This document shows, piece after piece, positions 7,531 through 15,507 of a DNA stretch of 60,061 nucleotides (positions within the stretch are counted from its first letter, which is position 1; every line of letters begins with the position of its first letter). The position numbers and the translations under genes were made by a program. Below the pieces are notes generated by a model, which ran no database searches, had not been told where the DNA came from, and worked only from the letters and a program-made list of their open reading frames with translations. Origin of the DNA: Anaerolineae bacterium (GTDB taxonomy: Bacteria > Chloroflexota > Anaerolineae > Promineifilales > Promineifilaceae); NCBI GenBank assembly GCA_019637635.1, contig JAHBVI010000033.1, positions 1-60,061 on the forward strand. Reading direction: 5' to 3'.

Positions 7531-9282
7531 ATGAAAAATCGCAAGTTGTTACTACTGTTTAGTGTATTTGTTGTTTTTTCTTTGGCGTTAGCCGCTTGCA
7601 GTGGCTCGTCGCAGGCAGAACCAACAACAGCGCCGGCGACATCTGCCCCGGCTACAACCGCTCCGGTTGAAGAAGCGGCAGAAGAGCCAGCGGAAGAAGC
7701 GCCAGCCGAAGAACCAATGGAAGAAGAGATGATGTTTGAGCCAATGTCCGTAGCTGCTGAAAATTGCGACTATGGCGGCAAGATCAGCTCCATTGAAGCG
7801 GTGGATGAATACACCGTTGTCTTCAATCTGTGCAAACCCGACCCGGCTTTCACGGCAAAAGTAGCCTTCACGCCCTTTGGCATCCAGCCGGCCGAATGGA
7901 TCGCTGAAACAGGCGGTACCGGCGTCATCCTGGAAAAACCGATTGGCACAGGGCCATACATGCTTGACTCCTGGACGCGCGGTGATTCCATTGTGTTCAA
8001 ACGGTTTGACGGTTATTGGGGCACACCGGCCAATGAAGAAACGGTTGTCCTGCGTTGGGCCGCTGAAGGCGCCTCCCGTTTGCTGGAATTGCAGGCTGGC
8101 ACCGCTGACATGATCACCAACATCAGCCCAAGTGATTATGCTGCCGTTGAATCAGACACCAATCTACAACTGCTGCAAGTGGCCAACCCCAACGTCTTTT
8201 ACCTGGCGATGACCAATACCTTTGAGCCTTTTGATAACCTGCTGGTGCGCCAGGCGGTGGCCATGGGCATTGACCGGCAACGCATTGTGAACAACTTCTA
8301 CCCCGAAGGGTCTGAGGTTGCCGGCTTCTTTACCCCCTGCTCCATCCCCAACGGTTGTGTCGGCGACGAATGGTATGAGTTTGACGCCGAAGCCGCGCGC
8401 GCCATGCTGGCCGAAGCCGGCTACCCGGATGGGTTTGAGACCACCATTTATTATCGCAACGTCTTCCGTGGTTACTTGCCGGAACCGGCGTTGGTGGCGG
8501 TGGAACTGCAATCCCAACTGCGTGATAACCTGGGTATTACGGCCAATGTGGTGGAAATGGAATCGGGCGCTTTTATTGCCGAATCTACCGCCGGTAATCT
8601 AGATGGCTTCTACCTGCTGGGTTGGGGCGCAGACTACCCGCACATCACCAACTTCCTGGACTTCCATTTCAGCAAGGAAAACCCCCAATTCGGCGATCCC
8701 CATCCGGAGATTTACGACCTGTTGTTAGAAGCCTCCACCATTGGTGACGCCGACGAAGCAGAGCCGCTGTATGTACAGGCCAACAACGCCATTCGTGAGT
8801 TGGTGCCCATGGTACCGATTGCGCATGGCGCTTCCGCCCATGCCGCGTTGGCTTCCACTCAGGGGGCGTATGTGCCGCCGTTTGGGGCTACCGAGTTTGC
8901 CCGGCTCTCCACCGGCAAAGGGACGCTGGTCTTTGTGCAAAACGCCGAGCCGATCAGTCTGTACTGCACCGATGAGACCGATGGGGAATCGTTACGGCCG
9001 TGTCAGCAAGTGGTGGAAACGCTGCTCTTCTACCGCACGGACTCCGGCGACACCGTACCCGGTCTGGCTACTGAATGTACACCCAACGATGATTCCACCG
9101 TCTGGACGTGTACCCTGCGCCAGGGCGTTCTGTTCCACGACGGTTCCAAGTTCGACGCCAACGATGTGGTCGCCTCTTGGGCCGCCGGTATTGACGCCTC
9201 CAACCCCTACCATGTCGGTAACACCGGCGCTTTTGAATACTATTCCTATCTCTGGGATGGTTTAATGAACGCTGGCGAATAA
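7531..9282 (+). CDS. Family-5 solute-binding lipoprotein, circularly permuted
   Basis: The 583-residue product has a lipoprotein signal (LALAAC lipobox, Cys23) and an acidic Ala/Pro/Thr linker (about 25-70). It then shows motifs of oligopeptide/nickel binding proteins in an unusual order. Residues about 80-460 carry ISSIEAVDEYTVVF, IGTGPYMLDSWTRGD and AVAMGIDRQRIVNNFYP, normally the middle and C-terminal half. Residues about 464-583 carry VVETLLFYR, VWTCTLRQGVLFHDGSKF and DANDVVASWAAGID, normally the N-terminal lobe. I infer a circular permutation. ATG 7531 is chosen for its GGAGGAGAG site and start of the signal peptide. Two permease genes follow; substrate is unknown (probably peptide or related). 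Confidence 0.88.
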   Translation: MKNRKLLLLFSVFVVFSLALAACSGSSQAEPTTAPATSAPATTAPVEEAAEEPAEEAPAEEPMEEEMMFEPMSVAAENCDYGGKISSIEAVDEYTVVFNLCKPDPAFTAKVAFTPFGIQPAEWIAETGGTGVILEKPIGTGPYMLDSWTRGDSIVFKRFDGYWGTPANEETVVLRWAAEGASRLLELQAGTADMITNISPSDYAAVESDTNLQLLQVANPNVFYLAMTNTFEPFDNLLVRQAVAMGIDRQRIVNNFYPEGSEVAGFFTPCSIPNGCVGDEWYEFDAEAARAMLAEAGYPDGFETTIYYRNVFRGYLPEPALVAVELQSQLRDNLGITANVVEMESGAFIAESTAGNLDGFYLLGWGADYPHITNFLDFHFSKENPQFGDPHPEIYDLLLEASTIGDADEAEPLYVQANNAIRELVPMVPIAHGASAHAALASTQGAYVPPFGATEFARLSTGKGTLVFVQNAEPISLYCTDETDGESLRPCQQVVETLLFYRTDSGDTVPGLATECTPNDDSTVWTCTLRQGVLFHDGSKFDANDVVASWAAGIDASNPYHVGNTGAFEYYSYLWDGLMNAGE

Positions 9283-9294
9283 ACCGGTATTTAT

Positions 9295-9332
9295 TAAGAC
9301 CTGGCAGGTTTTTAGAAACCTGCCAGGTCTTA
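9295..9332. repeat. GACCTGGCAGGTTT hairpin
   Basis: A 16-17-bp near-perfect stem (AAGACCTGGCAGGTTT paired with AAACCTGCCAGGTCTT) lies 13 bases after the binding-protein stop. It may lower read-through to the permeases, which would fit the higher binding-protein demand in ABC importers. Related elements with changed, compensated arms are at 15435-15467 and 19603-19636. Confidence 0.7.
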
Positions 9333-9390
9333 AATGAACCATTAACATACCCACTAATTTTTGTCATAACGCCTCAATAACCTAATAATG

Positions 9391-9435
9391 GACATCCGAT
9401 TTTGCCGCCGCTGTCGGTTGGCAAAATCGGATGTC
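9391..9435. repeat. GACATCCGATTTTGCC inverted repeat
   Basis: GACATCCGATTTTGCC pairs with GGCAAAATCGGATGTC across a 13-base loop. It ends 15 bases before the first permease ATG. Another family member is at 47703-47735. Confidence 0.7.
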
Positions 9436-9450
9436 TTGTTCCTACACATC

Positions 9451-10530
9451 ATGATTCAGTACACCGTTCGTCGCACGATATTGGCCGTTCCCGTTCTGTT
9501 CGCTATTTTGATAGTGGTCTTTTTTCTGGCGCGGGCAGTGCCCGGCGACCCTTGCAAATCTATCCTGGGGGAAAAAGCCAGCGCCGAAACGTGTGAACGT
9601 TTTGCCGAAAAATATGGCCTGAATGAACCGGTACCGGTGCAGTTAGCCATTTACATGGGCAACATGCTGCGCGGCGATTTTGGTGATTCCATTCGCTTCA
9701 AACGGCCGGTGTTGCTGATGCTGGCCGAACGGCTGCCCATGACCATTGAATTGGGTATGGCCGCCATGACACTGGCGCTGTTGGTGGGTATTCCCGCCGG
9801 CATACTCTCGGCAGTGCGCCGGAATTCCGCTATAGATGTGGCTACCATGTTTGGCGCCAACATTGGCGTTTCCCTGCCCGTCTTTTTCCTGGGGCTGCTG
9901 CTCATTTACTTTTTTGCGGTTGTTTTGCGGGATACACCGTTTGCATTGCCGCCGTCTGGGCGGCTGCCGGCCGGCGTCACACCGACGCCGTTTTTTGTCT
10001 ATTATGGGTTGGAAGTGGAGCCAAATACAGGCAAGTTTTATTTTTACCAGTTTATTGCCAAGCTTTATATTCTCAATTCTATTTTGACAACTGACTGGGT
10101 TGTACTCAAAAGCACCATCCGGCACCTTATTTTGCCGGCCATTGCGCTGGCAACGATTCCGCTGGCTATTATTGCCCGGATGACCCGTTCCAGTATGCTG
10201 GAAATTTTGGGGCTGGATTACATTCGCACCGCCAAAGCCAAAGGGCTGCCGCAGCGGATGGTGATAATGAAACATTCATTGCGTAATGCCCTGTTGCCCA
10301 TTGTGACCATCGCCGGTTTACAAATGGCCGCCATTTTAGGCGGGGCAGTGCTGACGGAGACGATTTTTAGTTTGCCCGGCGTGGGGCTAAGTGTGTATGA
10401 AGCGATTACGGCCCGCGATTTCCCGGTGATTCAGGGGTTTGTGCTGGTGATCGCCTTTATTTACGTCTCCTTTAATCTGATTGTGGATCTGTCTTATGCT
10501 ATTCTAGATCCGCGCATTCGGCTCAATTAA
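9451..10530 (+). CDS. ABC transporter permease, DppB/OppB type
   Basis: A 359-residue inner-membrane permease begins MIQYTVRRTILAVPVL, the usual opening of DppB-like proteins. It has about six membrane helices. The EAA loop that contacts the ATPases is EILGLDYIRTAKAKGLP (about 250) followed by HSLRNALLPIVT. A 55-residue periplasmic segment (about 165-220) is longer than in E. coli DppB. I start at ATG 9451 because upstream codons fall in a palindromic repeat. It follows the binding-protein gene and is 3 bases from the second permease. The two ATPase genes are not in the window. Confidence 0.9.
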   Translation: MIQYTVRRTILAVPVLFAILIVVFFLARAVPGDPCKSILGEKASAETCERFAEKYGLNEPVPVQLAIYMGNMLRGDFGDSIRFKRPVLLMLAERLPMTIELGMAAMTLALLVGIPAGILSAVRRNSAIDVATMFGANIGVSLPVFFLGLLLIYFFAVVLRDTPFALPPSGRLPAGVTPTPFFVYYGLEVEPNTGKFYFYQFIAKLYILNSILTTDWVVLKSTIRHLILPAIALATIPLAIIARMTRSSMLEILGLDYIRTAKAKGLPQRMVIMKHSLRNALLPIVTIAGLQMAAILGGAVLTETIFSLPGVGLSVYEAITARDFPVIQGFVLVIAFIYVSFNLIVDLSYAILDPRIRLN

Positions 10531-10533
10531 CGT

Positions 10534-11517
10534 ATGATTTCGCAAAGTTCAGAATCAATTGCCTCCGTTGTCCAAATTCCTGACGATAATATCGCCGATA
10601 TCGGCAATTATAAGTCGAACAGTTTATGGCGTTTGACGCTGCGCCGCCTGTTCCGGCAGCGGTCAGCGCAGGTGGGTATGGTGATGTTGGGGATTCTGGT
10701 GTTGACGGCCGTCTTCGCCCCCGCCATCGCCCCCTATGATCCGGCCCGTGTGATTGAGGATGGCAACGGCCGTATCAAAGTGCGGCAGCCCCCCTGCATT
10801 CACCTGCTCGGCTGCCCGGCCGAGCAATCACAGCATATTTTTGGCACAGATGGCAACGGCCGTGACCAGTTCAGCCGTATCCTCTATGGCGCGCGCGTAT
10901 CGTTGCGTATTGGCGTCACCGTGATTACCGCAGCTGTGGTGGTGGGCACGGCAATTGGCGCCATCGCCGGTTATGCCGGTGGTTGGTTGGATAACCTGCT
11001 CATGCGCGGCATGGACATCGTGCTGGCCTTCCCCTTCTTTTTATTGGCGATTGCCCTTGTTTTTGTGTTAGGCCCCAGCCTGGAAAATGCCATGGTGGCC
11101 ATTGCCATTGTCAGTGTGCCCACCTATTCCCGGGTTGTCCGGGCCACCGTGCTGTCATTGCGAGAGACGGATTATGTGGAAGCGTCGCGGGCATTGGGGG
11201 CCAGCAGTTGGCGCATTTTGTTCGGCCGTATTTTGCCCAATGCACTGCCGCCATTGATTGTGTTAGCCACGTTGGGCATTGCCACCGCCATTTTGGACAC
11301 AGCCGCCCTCTCCTTCCTGGGTTTGGGTGCGCAAGAGCCAACGGCCGAATGGGGCACCATGCTCGGCCGCGAGCGCAACCAAATTTTCAGCGCCCCCCAT
11401 CTGGTTATCATCCCCGGTATTGCCATTTCCATCACCGTGTTGGCCTTCAACCTGTTAGGGGACGGCCTGCGCGATGCCCTTGACCCTCGCCTGGTGCATG
11501 GCAAAGGTGGGAAGTAA
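10534..11517 (+). CDS. ABC transporter permease, DppC/OppC type
   Basis: This 327-residue partner permease has the OppC N-terminal segment (SLWRLTLRRLFRQRSAQVGM about 30) and the extracytoplasmic HIFGTDGNGRDQFSRILYGA typical of DppC. Its EAA loop is RETDYVEASRALGAS (about 210) with GRILPNALPPLIVLAT. About six membrane helices are expected. It heterodimerises with the upstream permease and is translationally close to it (3-base gap). Two ACGGCCGT octamers fall in the extracytoplasmic segment and encode N-G-R. No dppD/dppF follows; the next genes are unrelated. Confidence 0.92.
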   Translation: MISQSSESIASVVQIPDDNIADIGNYKSNSLWRLTLRRLFRQRSAQVGMVMLGILVLTAVFAPAIAPYDPARVIEDGNGRIKVRQPPCIHLLGCPAEQSQHIFGTDGNGRDQFSRILYGARVSLRIGVTVITAAVVVGTAIGAIAGYAGGWLDNLLMRGMDIVLAFPFFLLAIALVFVLGPSLENAMVAIAIVSVPTYSRVVRATVLSLRETDYVEASRALGASSWRILFGRILPNALPPLIVLATLGIATAILDTAALSFLGLGAQEPTAEWGTMLGRERNQIFSAPHLVIIPGIAISITVLAFNLLGDGLRDALDPRLVHGKGGK

Positions 11518-11565
11518 ATGCTTGTGGTCAGGTACAAAAACCTGTACCATGATTCCGAGGATGAT

Positions 11566-11838
11566 ATGATAAAAACATACTTGACCAATGAAGAGATAGA
11601 TAGACGTGGACAAGAGCTATATGAGCAGCAAATTCGTCCGCTGGTCGAAATACCAGAAAACATCGGGTTACAAATCGTTATTGATATAGAAACCGGTGAA
11701 TATGAAATAGACGAAAACGGCCTTGAAGCCAGCCGCCGCCTGTTGAGTAAACATCCAGAAGCAGCCCTTTACGGACTACGGATCGGTTACAATGCTGTTT
11801 ATACCCTGGGTGGCGTATTAAAAGAGACCACCTCGTAA
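11566..11838 (+). CDS. Small hypothetical protein paired with aspartic protease
   Basis: I do not recognise the family firmly. The ATG at 11566 has GAGG five bases upstream, giving 90 residues: MIKTYLTNEEIDRRGQELY, a middle IVIDIETGEYEIDENGLEAS and a C-terminal GLRIGYNAVYTLGG. It is acidic, without membrane segments or metal motifs. Its stop overlaps the protease start by 1 base (TAATG), implying translational coupling. Similar small proteins with a VIDIxTGxYExD core often precede clan AA protease genes in Chloroflexota and cyanobacteria; the arrangement resembles a toxin-antitoxin pair, but the function is unknown. Confidence 0.7.
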   Translation: MIKTYLTNEEIDRRGQELYEQQIRPLVEIPENIGLQIVIDIETGEYEIDENGLEASRRLLSKHPEAALYGLRIGYNAVYTLGGVLKETTS

Positions 11839-12200
11839 TGCACGGTCAGGTTGTTGCCCATCATCCACTGCTGAAAGTGGGTTTCCAACTGCCGGGCCAA
11901 CCTGGTCTAAGCATCGAATTTGCCGTAGATACCGGTTTCGTTGGTTATTTAACTTTGCCACCAACGGCCGTGCAAATGTTGAATTTGCCTTTCTTGCGCC
12001 GTGTGACGGCAAATCTGGCCGATGATAGTGTCATACACGTCAGCGTTCATGTGGCAACCATTCATTGGGACGGTCAAGATCAAGAGGTTGAAGTATTGGC
12101 AACCGGAGTGAGACCCTTACTCGGAACTTTATTGCTACATGGTTATGAACTGAATGTCCAGTTTACAGAAGGTGGCCTCGTTTCCATTGAAAACTTGTAG
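11838..12200 (+). CDS. Clan AA (retropepsin-like) aspartic protease
   Basis: The 120-residue protein has the one-lobed retropepsin layout: the catalytic triad in FAVDTGFVGYLTLPP (D at about 35) and the closing motif PLLGTLLLHGYELNVQF (about 92-108) that corresponds to the LLG segment of dimeric aspartic proteases. It would act as a homodimer in the cytoplasm; there is no signal peptide. It overlaps the preceding small gene by one base. The substrate is unknown, with the partner protein or its complex the obvious candidate. Confidence 0.8.
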   Translation: MHGQVVAHHPLLKVGFQLPGQPGLSIEFAVDTGFVGYLTLPPTAVQMLNLPFLRRVTANLADDSVIHVSVHVATIHWDGQDQEVEVLATGVRPLLGTLLLHGYELNVQFTEGGLVSIENL

Positions 12201-12272
12201 TTCATCGTGGCTGGTGAACAATACAAGCTACCCACTACCAGCCACACCCCCCTATTTTATTCGACATAACGC

Positions 12273-12310
12273 TTGCAACTTGACGTAATATCAGGCATAA
12301 TGTACACATT
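12273..12310 (+). promoter_or_regulatory. Possible sigma-70-type promoter, nearly leaderless
   Basis: TTGCAA, a 17-base spacer and CATAAT lie immediately upstream of the ATG at 12311, with only nine bases between the -10 box and the start codon. No ribosome-binding site is visible, so the transcript may be leaderless or have a very short leader. Confidence 0.4.
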
Positions 12311-13594
12311 ATGTCTCCTTTATTAGAGGCGCTGCTCCTGCTGCAAGCGCGCATGAGTACCTGGTTGCAGCAGCAGGTATGGCCTTTATTGGGCATCAAC
12401 AAACAGGTGATGGCCTTTGGTTTTTTCCGGGGCATTTATGACACTATTTTGTTGCTGCTGTTGGGGACCGGGCTGTTGGTGGGCAGCCAGATGTATATGA
12501 ATGCGCAGTATGATTTACCCAAAGATATTCAGGCAACGGCCGTGCAGTGGGCGCCCATTGCCGACAGCATCGCCCGCGCCGTGGATATTCCCCGTGAGGT
12601 GCCGCTGGTGCTGTGGTTTAAGGAAAACAGCATGTTGGCCGTTAATCCCGCCAACTGTACCGGCATTATGGGCGCGTATGACCTGGTGCGCTCTGGGGCA
12701 CGCCCCTGTTTTGCGCCCGGCCCCATCTCTGACCGGGAAGTGCGGGAACAACTGCAAATTGGGGCAGAGGAGTTCAAAAAACGCTGCCCAGAGATCACCT
12801 ATTACACCCAGGACCCGGAGACAATCAAGAAGTGTTATTTTGCCTATAACGCCGGTATGGGCGCGGCGCAGCGGTTAGACGCCAACCAATCGGCCTATGT
12901 GATGAACCTGTATGACGCGGCGCATACCAATATGGTCTACAGAGATATTGAACTGGGTACGGTGGTGATGAAAACGTTGGGCGCCTGGCCGGCGCACCTG
13001 GCGTTCCAAAGCCTGATTACAGGGCAGTGGGATGTGGAGGAACGGCCGTTTGCCCTCACCCTGCTCTATATCAGCCTGCAATTTTATGACCTGACCAGCC
13101 AGTTTTTTGTGGATTTGCTGGGCGGTGTGGATGGCAGCGAGGTGGGCATGGATTTTCCCGCATACCGCGCCTTGCCGGATGCCGATTGTTTGGGAGAAGG
13201 GCATATCGTGGGACGGCCGTCGCTGCGCCCGCGTCTTAATCCCGTCAGCGAGTCCCCCATTTTGACCCAGGATATTCATGGATGCAGCTACGGGCTGCCG
13301 GGCATAGACATTTCCAGCAGCAATAGTACGGCCGTGTTGCAAGCCCCCATCCCCGGCGAAGTCAGCACCTACACCGACCAGTGGTATAACAGCACCATCC
13401 GCATTGAAAACGAGGAATGGATTGTCTGGCTGCTGCACGCCCGCACCTACTTCGTGGCCGAAGGCCGCATCCGGCAGGGGCAGGCGGTGGGCGTCATGGG
13501 CGCGGTTGGCATTGCCACCGGCCCACACGTCCATTACACCATATTTGACAAAGTGAACGATACATTCGTTGACCCCAGGGAATTTGTACCCTGA
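12311..13594 (+). CDS. Membrane protein with transglycosylase-like and M23 domains
   Basis: A 427-residue protein has an N-terminal membrane helix (about 45-62, TILLLLLGTGLLVGSQM). A region of about 90-230 resembles soluble lytic transglycosylases: a candidate catalytic Glu in VLWFKENSMLAV, CTGIMGAYDLVRSG, and FAYNAGMGAAQRL near YVMNLYDAA. The C-terminus (about 330-427) is an M23-like LytM fold: GIDISSSNSTAVLQAPIPGE and TGPHVHYTIFD (HxH). Some M23 zinc residues look altered (GIDI instead of HxGxD), so peptidase activity is uncertain. It probably remodels peptidoglycan outside the membrane. The next gene encodes a LysM protein, consistent with a cell-wall role. Confidence 0.7.
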   Translation: MSPLLEALLLLQARMSTWLQQQVWPLLGINKQVMAFGFFRGIYDTILLLLLGTGLLVGSQMYMNAQYDLPKDIQATAVQWAPIADSIARAVDIPREVPLVLWFKENSMLAVNPANCTGIMGAYDLVRSGARPCFAPGPISDREVREQLQIGAEEFKKRCPEITYYTQDPETIKKCYFAYNAGMGAAQRLDANQSAYVMNLYDAAHTNMVYRDIELGTVVMKTLGAWPAHLAFQSLITGQWDVEERPFALTLLYISLQFYDLTSQFFVDLLGGVDGSEVGMDFPAYRALPDADCLGEGHIVGRPSLRPRLNPVSESPILTQDIHGCSYGLPGIDISSSNSTAVLQAPIPGEVSTYTDQWYNSTIRIENEEWIVWLLHARTYFVAEGRIRQGQAVGVMGAVGIATGPHVHYTIFDKVNDTFVDPREFVP

Positions 13595-13687
13595 CGTAAC
13601 CGTTCAGACCTGACCGGTTGAACCTGTCTGGTCTCCAGAGAGTCAATGAATTAAACCAGGTAGTACATTTCAGAGGAGTGGAACATC

Positions 13688-14227
13688 ATGGATCTATTAC
13701 AACTACTAAGGTTTTTGCCCCTGATTCTGGGTGGCGCGTTGATCGTTTTTCTGTTGTTCAAACAGGGGCCGATCAAAGATTTCAAACTAACCAAACTAAT
13801 CGTTTACTTTGTGGGCATATTAGTCACCCTGTTTTTTGTGGGTTGGCTGGTAGACACCTTCGTCTTTTCCTGGGCCAATGACCGTTTGCAAGCGACAACA
13901 GATGGGGAATTCGATGCCTTTGTGAATTCTACGGAAGCGATCATTAACTCAGCACTGAATACCAGTTCAGGCAGCAGCAGCGTACCGCCGGCGCCCACGC
14001 AGCCGCCCGTGGTCATCATCGTCACCCCTCCGTCCAGCGGCGGCGGCGTGCCCCCGGAAAGCGGCGGCGGCGCGCCCGGCACGGTGCAATATGTGGTGGT
14101 GGCGGGTGACACGCTGTACAGCATTGCCGCCCGCTTTGGCACCACCGTTAATGCCATTATGGCCGTCAATGGCCTGACCGACCATATCATCTATCCCGGT
14201 CAGGTTTTGCTCATACCCACGTCGTAG
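13688..14227 (+). CDS. Membrane protein with C-terminal LysM domain
   Basis: The 179-residue product has two membrane helices (about 8-24 and 37-58), a Pro/Gly/Ser-rich linker (about 95-130, [10 protein letters not shown] and [13 protein letters not shown]) and one LysM peptidoglycan-binding module (about 134-178, [20 protein letters not shown] and [15 protein letters not shown] ending). The ATG at 13688 follows AGAGGAGTGG. It follows the murein-hydrolase-like gene on the same strand and probably helps anchor or position such an enzyme at the wall. Confidence 0.85.
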   Translation: MDLLQLLRFLPLILGGALIVFLLFKQGPIKDFKLTKLIVYFVGILVTLFFVGWLVDTFVFSWANDRLQATTDGEFDAFVNSTEAIINSALNTSSGSSSVPPAPTQPPVVIIVTPPSSGGGVPPESGGGAPGTVQYVVVAGDTLYSIAARFGTTVNAIMAVNGLTDHIIYPGQVLLIPTS

Positions 14228-14286
14228 AGCCGTAATCCGTAATCCCTAATCGGTAATCGGATGACGGATTACGGGTCATGCATCAC
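14228..14286. repeat. CCGTAATCC / GGATTACGG intergenic repeat
   Basis: Short direct and inverted units (CGTAATCCGTAATCC, CGGATGACGGATTACGGG) fill the gap. They contain the only sequence upstream of the next start codon, and no clear ribosome site is visible. Confidence 0.55.
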
Positions 14287-14291
14287 GCATT

Positions 14292-14909
14292 ATGCCTATT
14301 CGCAGATATTGGGATTTTTCGGCGTCGCTGACGAATATCCAGGATTCGTTTAAGCCCAGCGACCTTGAAGACCGGCTGATGCCGGGTGAAGAGTTACAAC
14401 TAGAGATTCACCTGGCCTGGTATCGGGATTTCTTAGGGCGTTTGCTGATTGACCGGTTCGGCTGGTTTTTGCTGGTGGCGGCGGTGGTGACGTTTATCAC
14501 GGCCGTCCTCACCTCCACCCAAAACTACCATTGGGGCATTGCCTTTCTCCCTGCCATTTTGTTTGCCAGCCTCTTTTTTCTGGCACTGTACCAGCGCATC
14601 ATCTACCAGCAATACCGCCTGCAAAAGACCAATGCCCGCTTCATCGTTTCCATCCCCCAGCCAAACGGCTTTCCGCTGGCGGACAACATTGAACTCAAAG
14701 GATTGCCCCAGGTAGTAGACCCTAACTGGTCAAAAAGCTTCTTCTGGCGCATCTTTCAGTTTTTCACCGGCGCACGGGATATTTACATCAGCCTGGTCGC
14801 TTATCAATTTGTGGAAGGCACGGCTAAAGTGGGTGGGGCGTTAATTATTCCCGATGTGATGCCAGAAGATATTTTTGAGTTAAAACGGCATGTATTTGGC
14901 ATGATATAA
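14292..14909 (+). CDS. Two-helix membrane protein of unknown function
   Basis: The 205-residue protein is not assigned to a family. It has a soluble N-terminus (about 1-50), two adjacent membrane helices (about 57-76 and 84-105, with WGIAFLPAILFASLFFLALY) and a cytoplasmic C-terminal half (about 110-205) rich in aromatic residues (YIYISLVAYQF-like stretch). It is the last gene of the rightward group and ends in a strong bidirectional terminator. Start codon choice is weak because the upstream DNA is repeat. Confidence 0.6.
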   Translation: MPIRRYWDFSASLTNIQDSFKPSDLEDRLMPGEELQLEIHLAWYRDFLGRLLIDRFGWFLLVAAVVTFITAVLTSTQNYHWGIAFLPAILFASLFFLALYQRIIYQQYRLQKTNARFIVSIPQPNGFPLADNIELKGLPQVVDPNWSKSFFWRIFQFFTGARDIYISLVAYQFVEGTAKVGGALIIPDVMPEDIFELKRHVFGMI

Positions 14910-14939
14910 AAAACCGGCCTACGGCCGGTTTTTTTTTTA
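14908..14939. terminator. Bidirectional Rho-independent terminator
   Basis: AAACCGGCC-TAC-GGCCGGTTT with an A run on the left and ten T residues on the right can terminate transcription in both directions. It serves the membrane-protein gene on plus and the cold-shock gene on minus; the latter's stop codon lies in the T run. Confidence 0.9.
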
Positions 14940-15410
14940 TGCTAACAAACTGATGTCACCTTCATAAGGCTCAATTTCGGTGGCTTCCAGCCCTTTGCGG
15001 GTCTCTTCCACATCGTAGAGAACCCACTGCCCTTCCTGTAATTCTTCCGGCTCGCCTACCGTGCTGCTTTTGTGAAAGAAAATCTCTTCACCGGCGCCGC
15101 GTACAATAAAACCATACCCTTTTTTAACGTTGTACCATTTCAGCCGCCCCAGGTATTTACCCGTTTGCGGATCGATCTGAATGGTCAGCGGTTCGGCAAA
15201 GGTTGTGTCCGCGTCATCACCGTGATCGTGGCTGTGTTGTCTGGGCGGCGGTGGTGAGTAAGACGGCCGTACCGCCACCCGCTCCGTCAGTTGTGACAAC
15301 GACGCCGGTTCGATGGGCAGCCCGGCCTGGTCTAGCCGTCGCTGCATCTCCACCGTGAATAAAAATTGATCCCCATTCTCATTAGTCGCCCATTGGTCTT
15401 TGTAGCTCAT
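14937..15410 (-). CDS. Cold-shock-domain protein with N-terminal extension
   Basis: Residues about 80-145 form a cold-shock (CspA-type) OB fold with RNP1 KGYGFIVR and RNP2 IFFHKSS, in a 157-residue protein. The N-terminal 75 residues are not part of a classic Csp and include a Pro/His-rich stretch (PPPPRQHSHDHGDD). It probably binds single-stranded RNA or DNA. It lies downstream of the GyrA-like gene on the same strand, separated by a palindrome, and uses the bidirectional terminator at its end. Confidence 0.85.
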   Translation of the reverse strand: MSYKDQWATNENGDQFLFTVEMQRRLDQAGLPIEPASLSQLTERVAVRPSYSPPPPRQHSHDHGDDADTTFAEPLTIQIDPQTGKYLGRLKWYNVKKGYGFIVRGAGEEIFFHKSSTVGEPEELQEGQWVLYDVEETRKGLEATEIEPYEGDISLLA

Positions 15411-15434
15411 ATTTCATCTCCGTTGGTAGCCTGG

Positions 15435-15467
15435 AGACCTGACAGGTTTTGCAAAGCTGTCAGGTCT
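15435..15467. repeat. GACCTGACAGG hairpin
   Basis: AGACCTGACAG...CTGTCAGGTCT arms flank GTTTTGCAAAG. This is a family member of 9295-9332 and 19603-19636. It stands between the GyrA-like gene and the cold-shock gene. Confidence 0.65.
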
Positions 15468-15507
15468 AAACGAATCGCCGCATTGTACCGTCATTTGTGT
15501 AAGCTGG

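Noticed and set aside
11518..12200. ATPase genes completing the ABC importer
   Set aside because: The genes after the permeases are a small protein and an aspartic protease; neither has Walker motifs.
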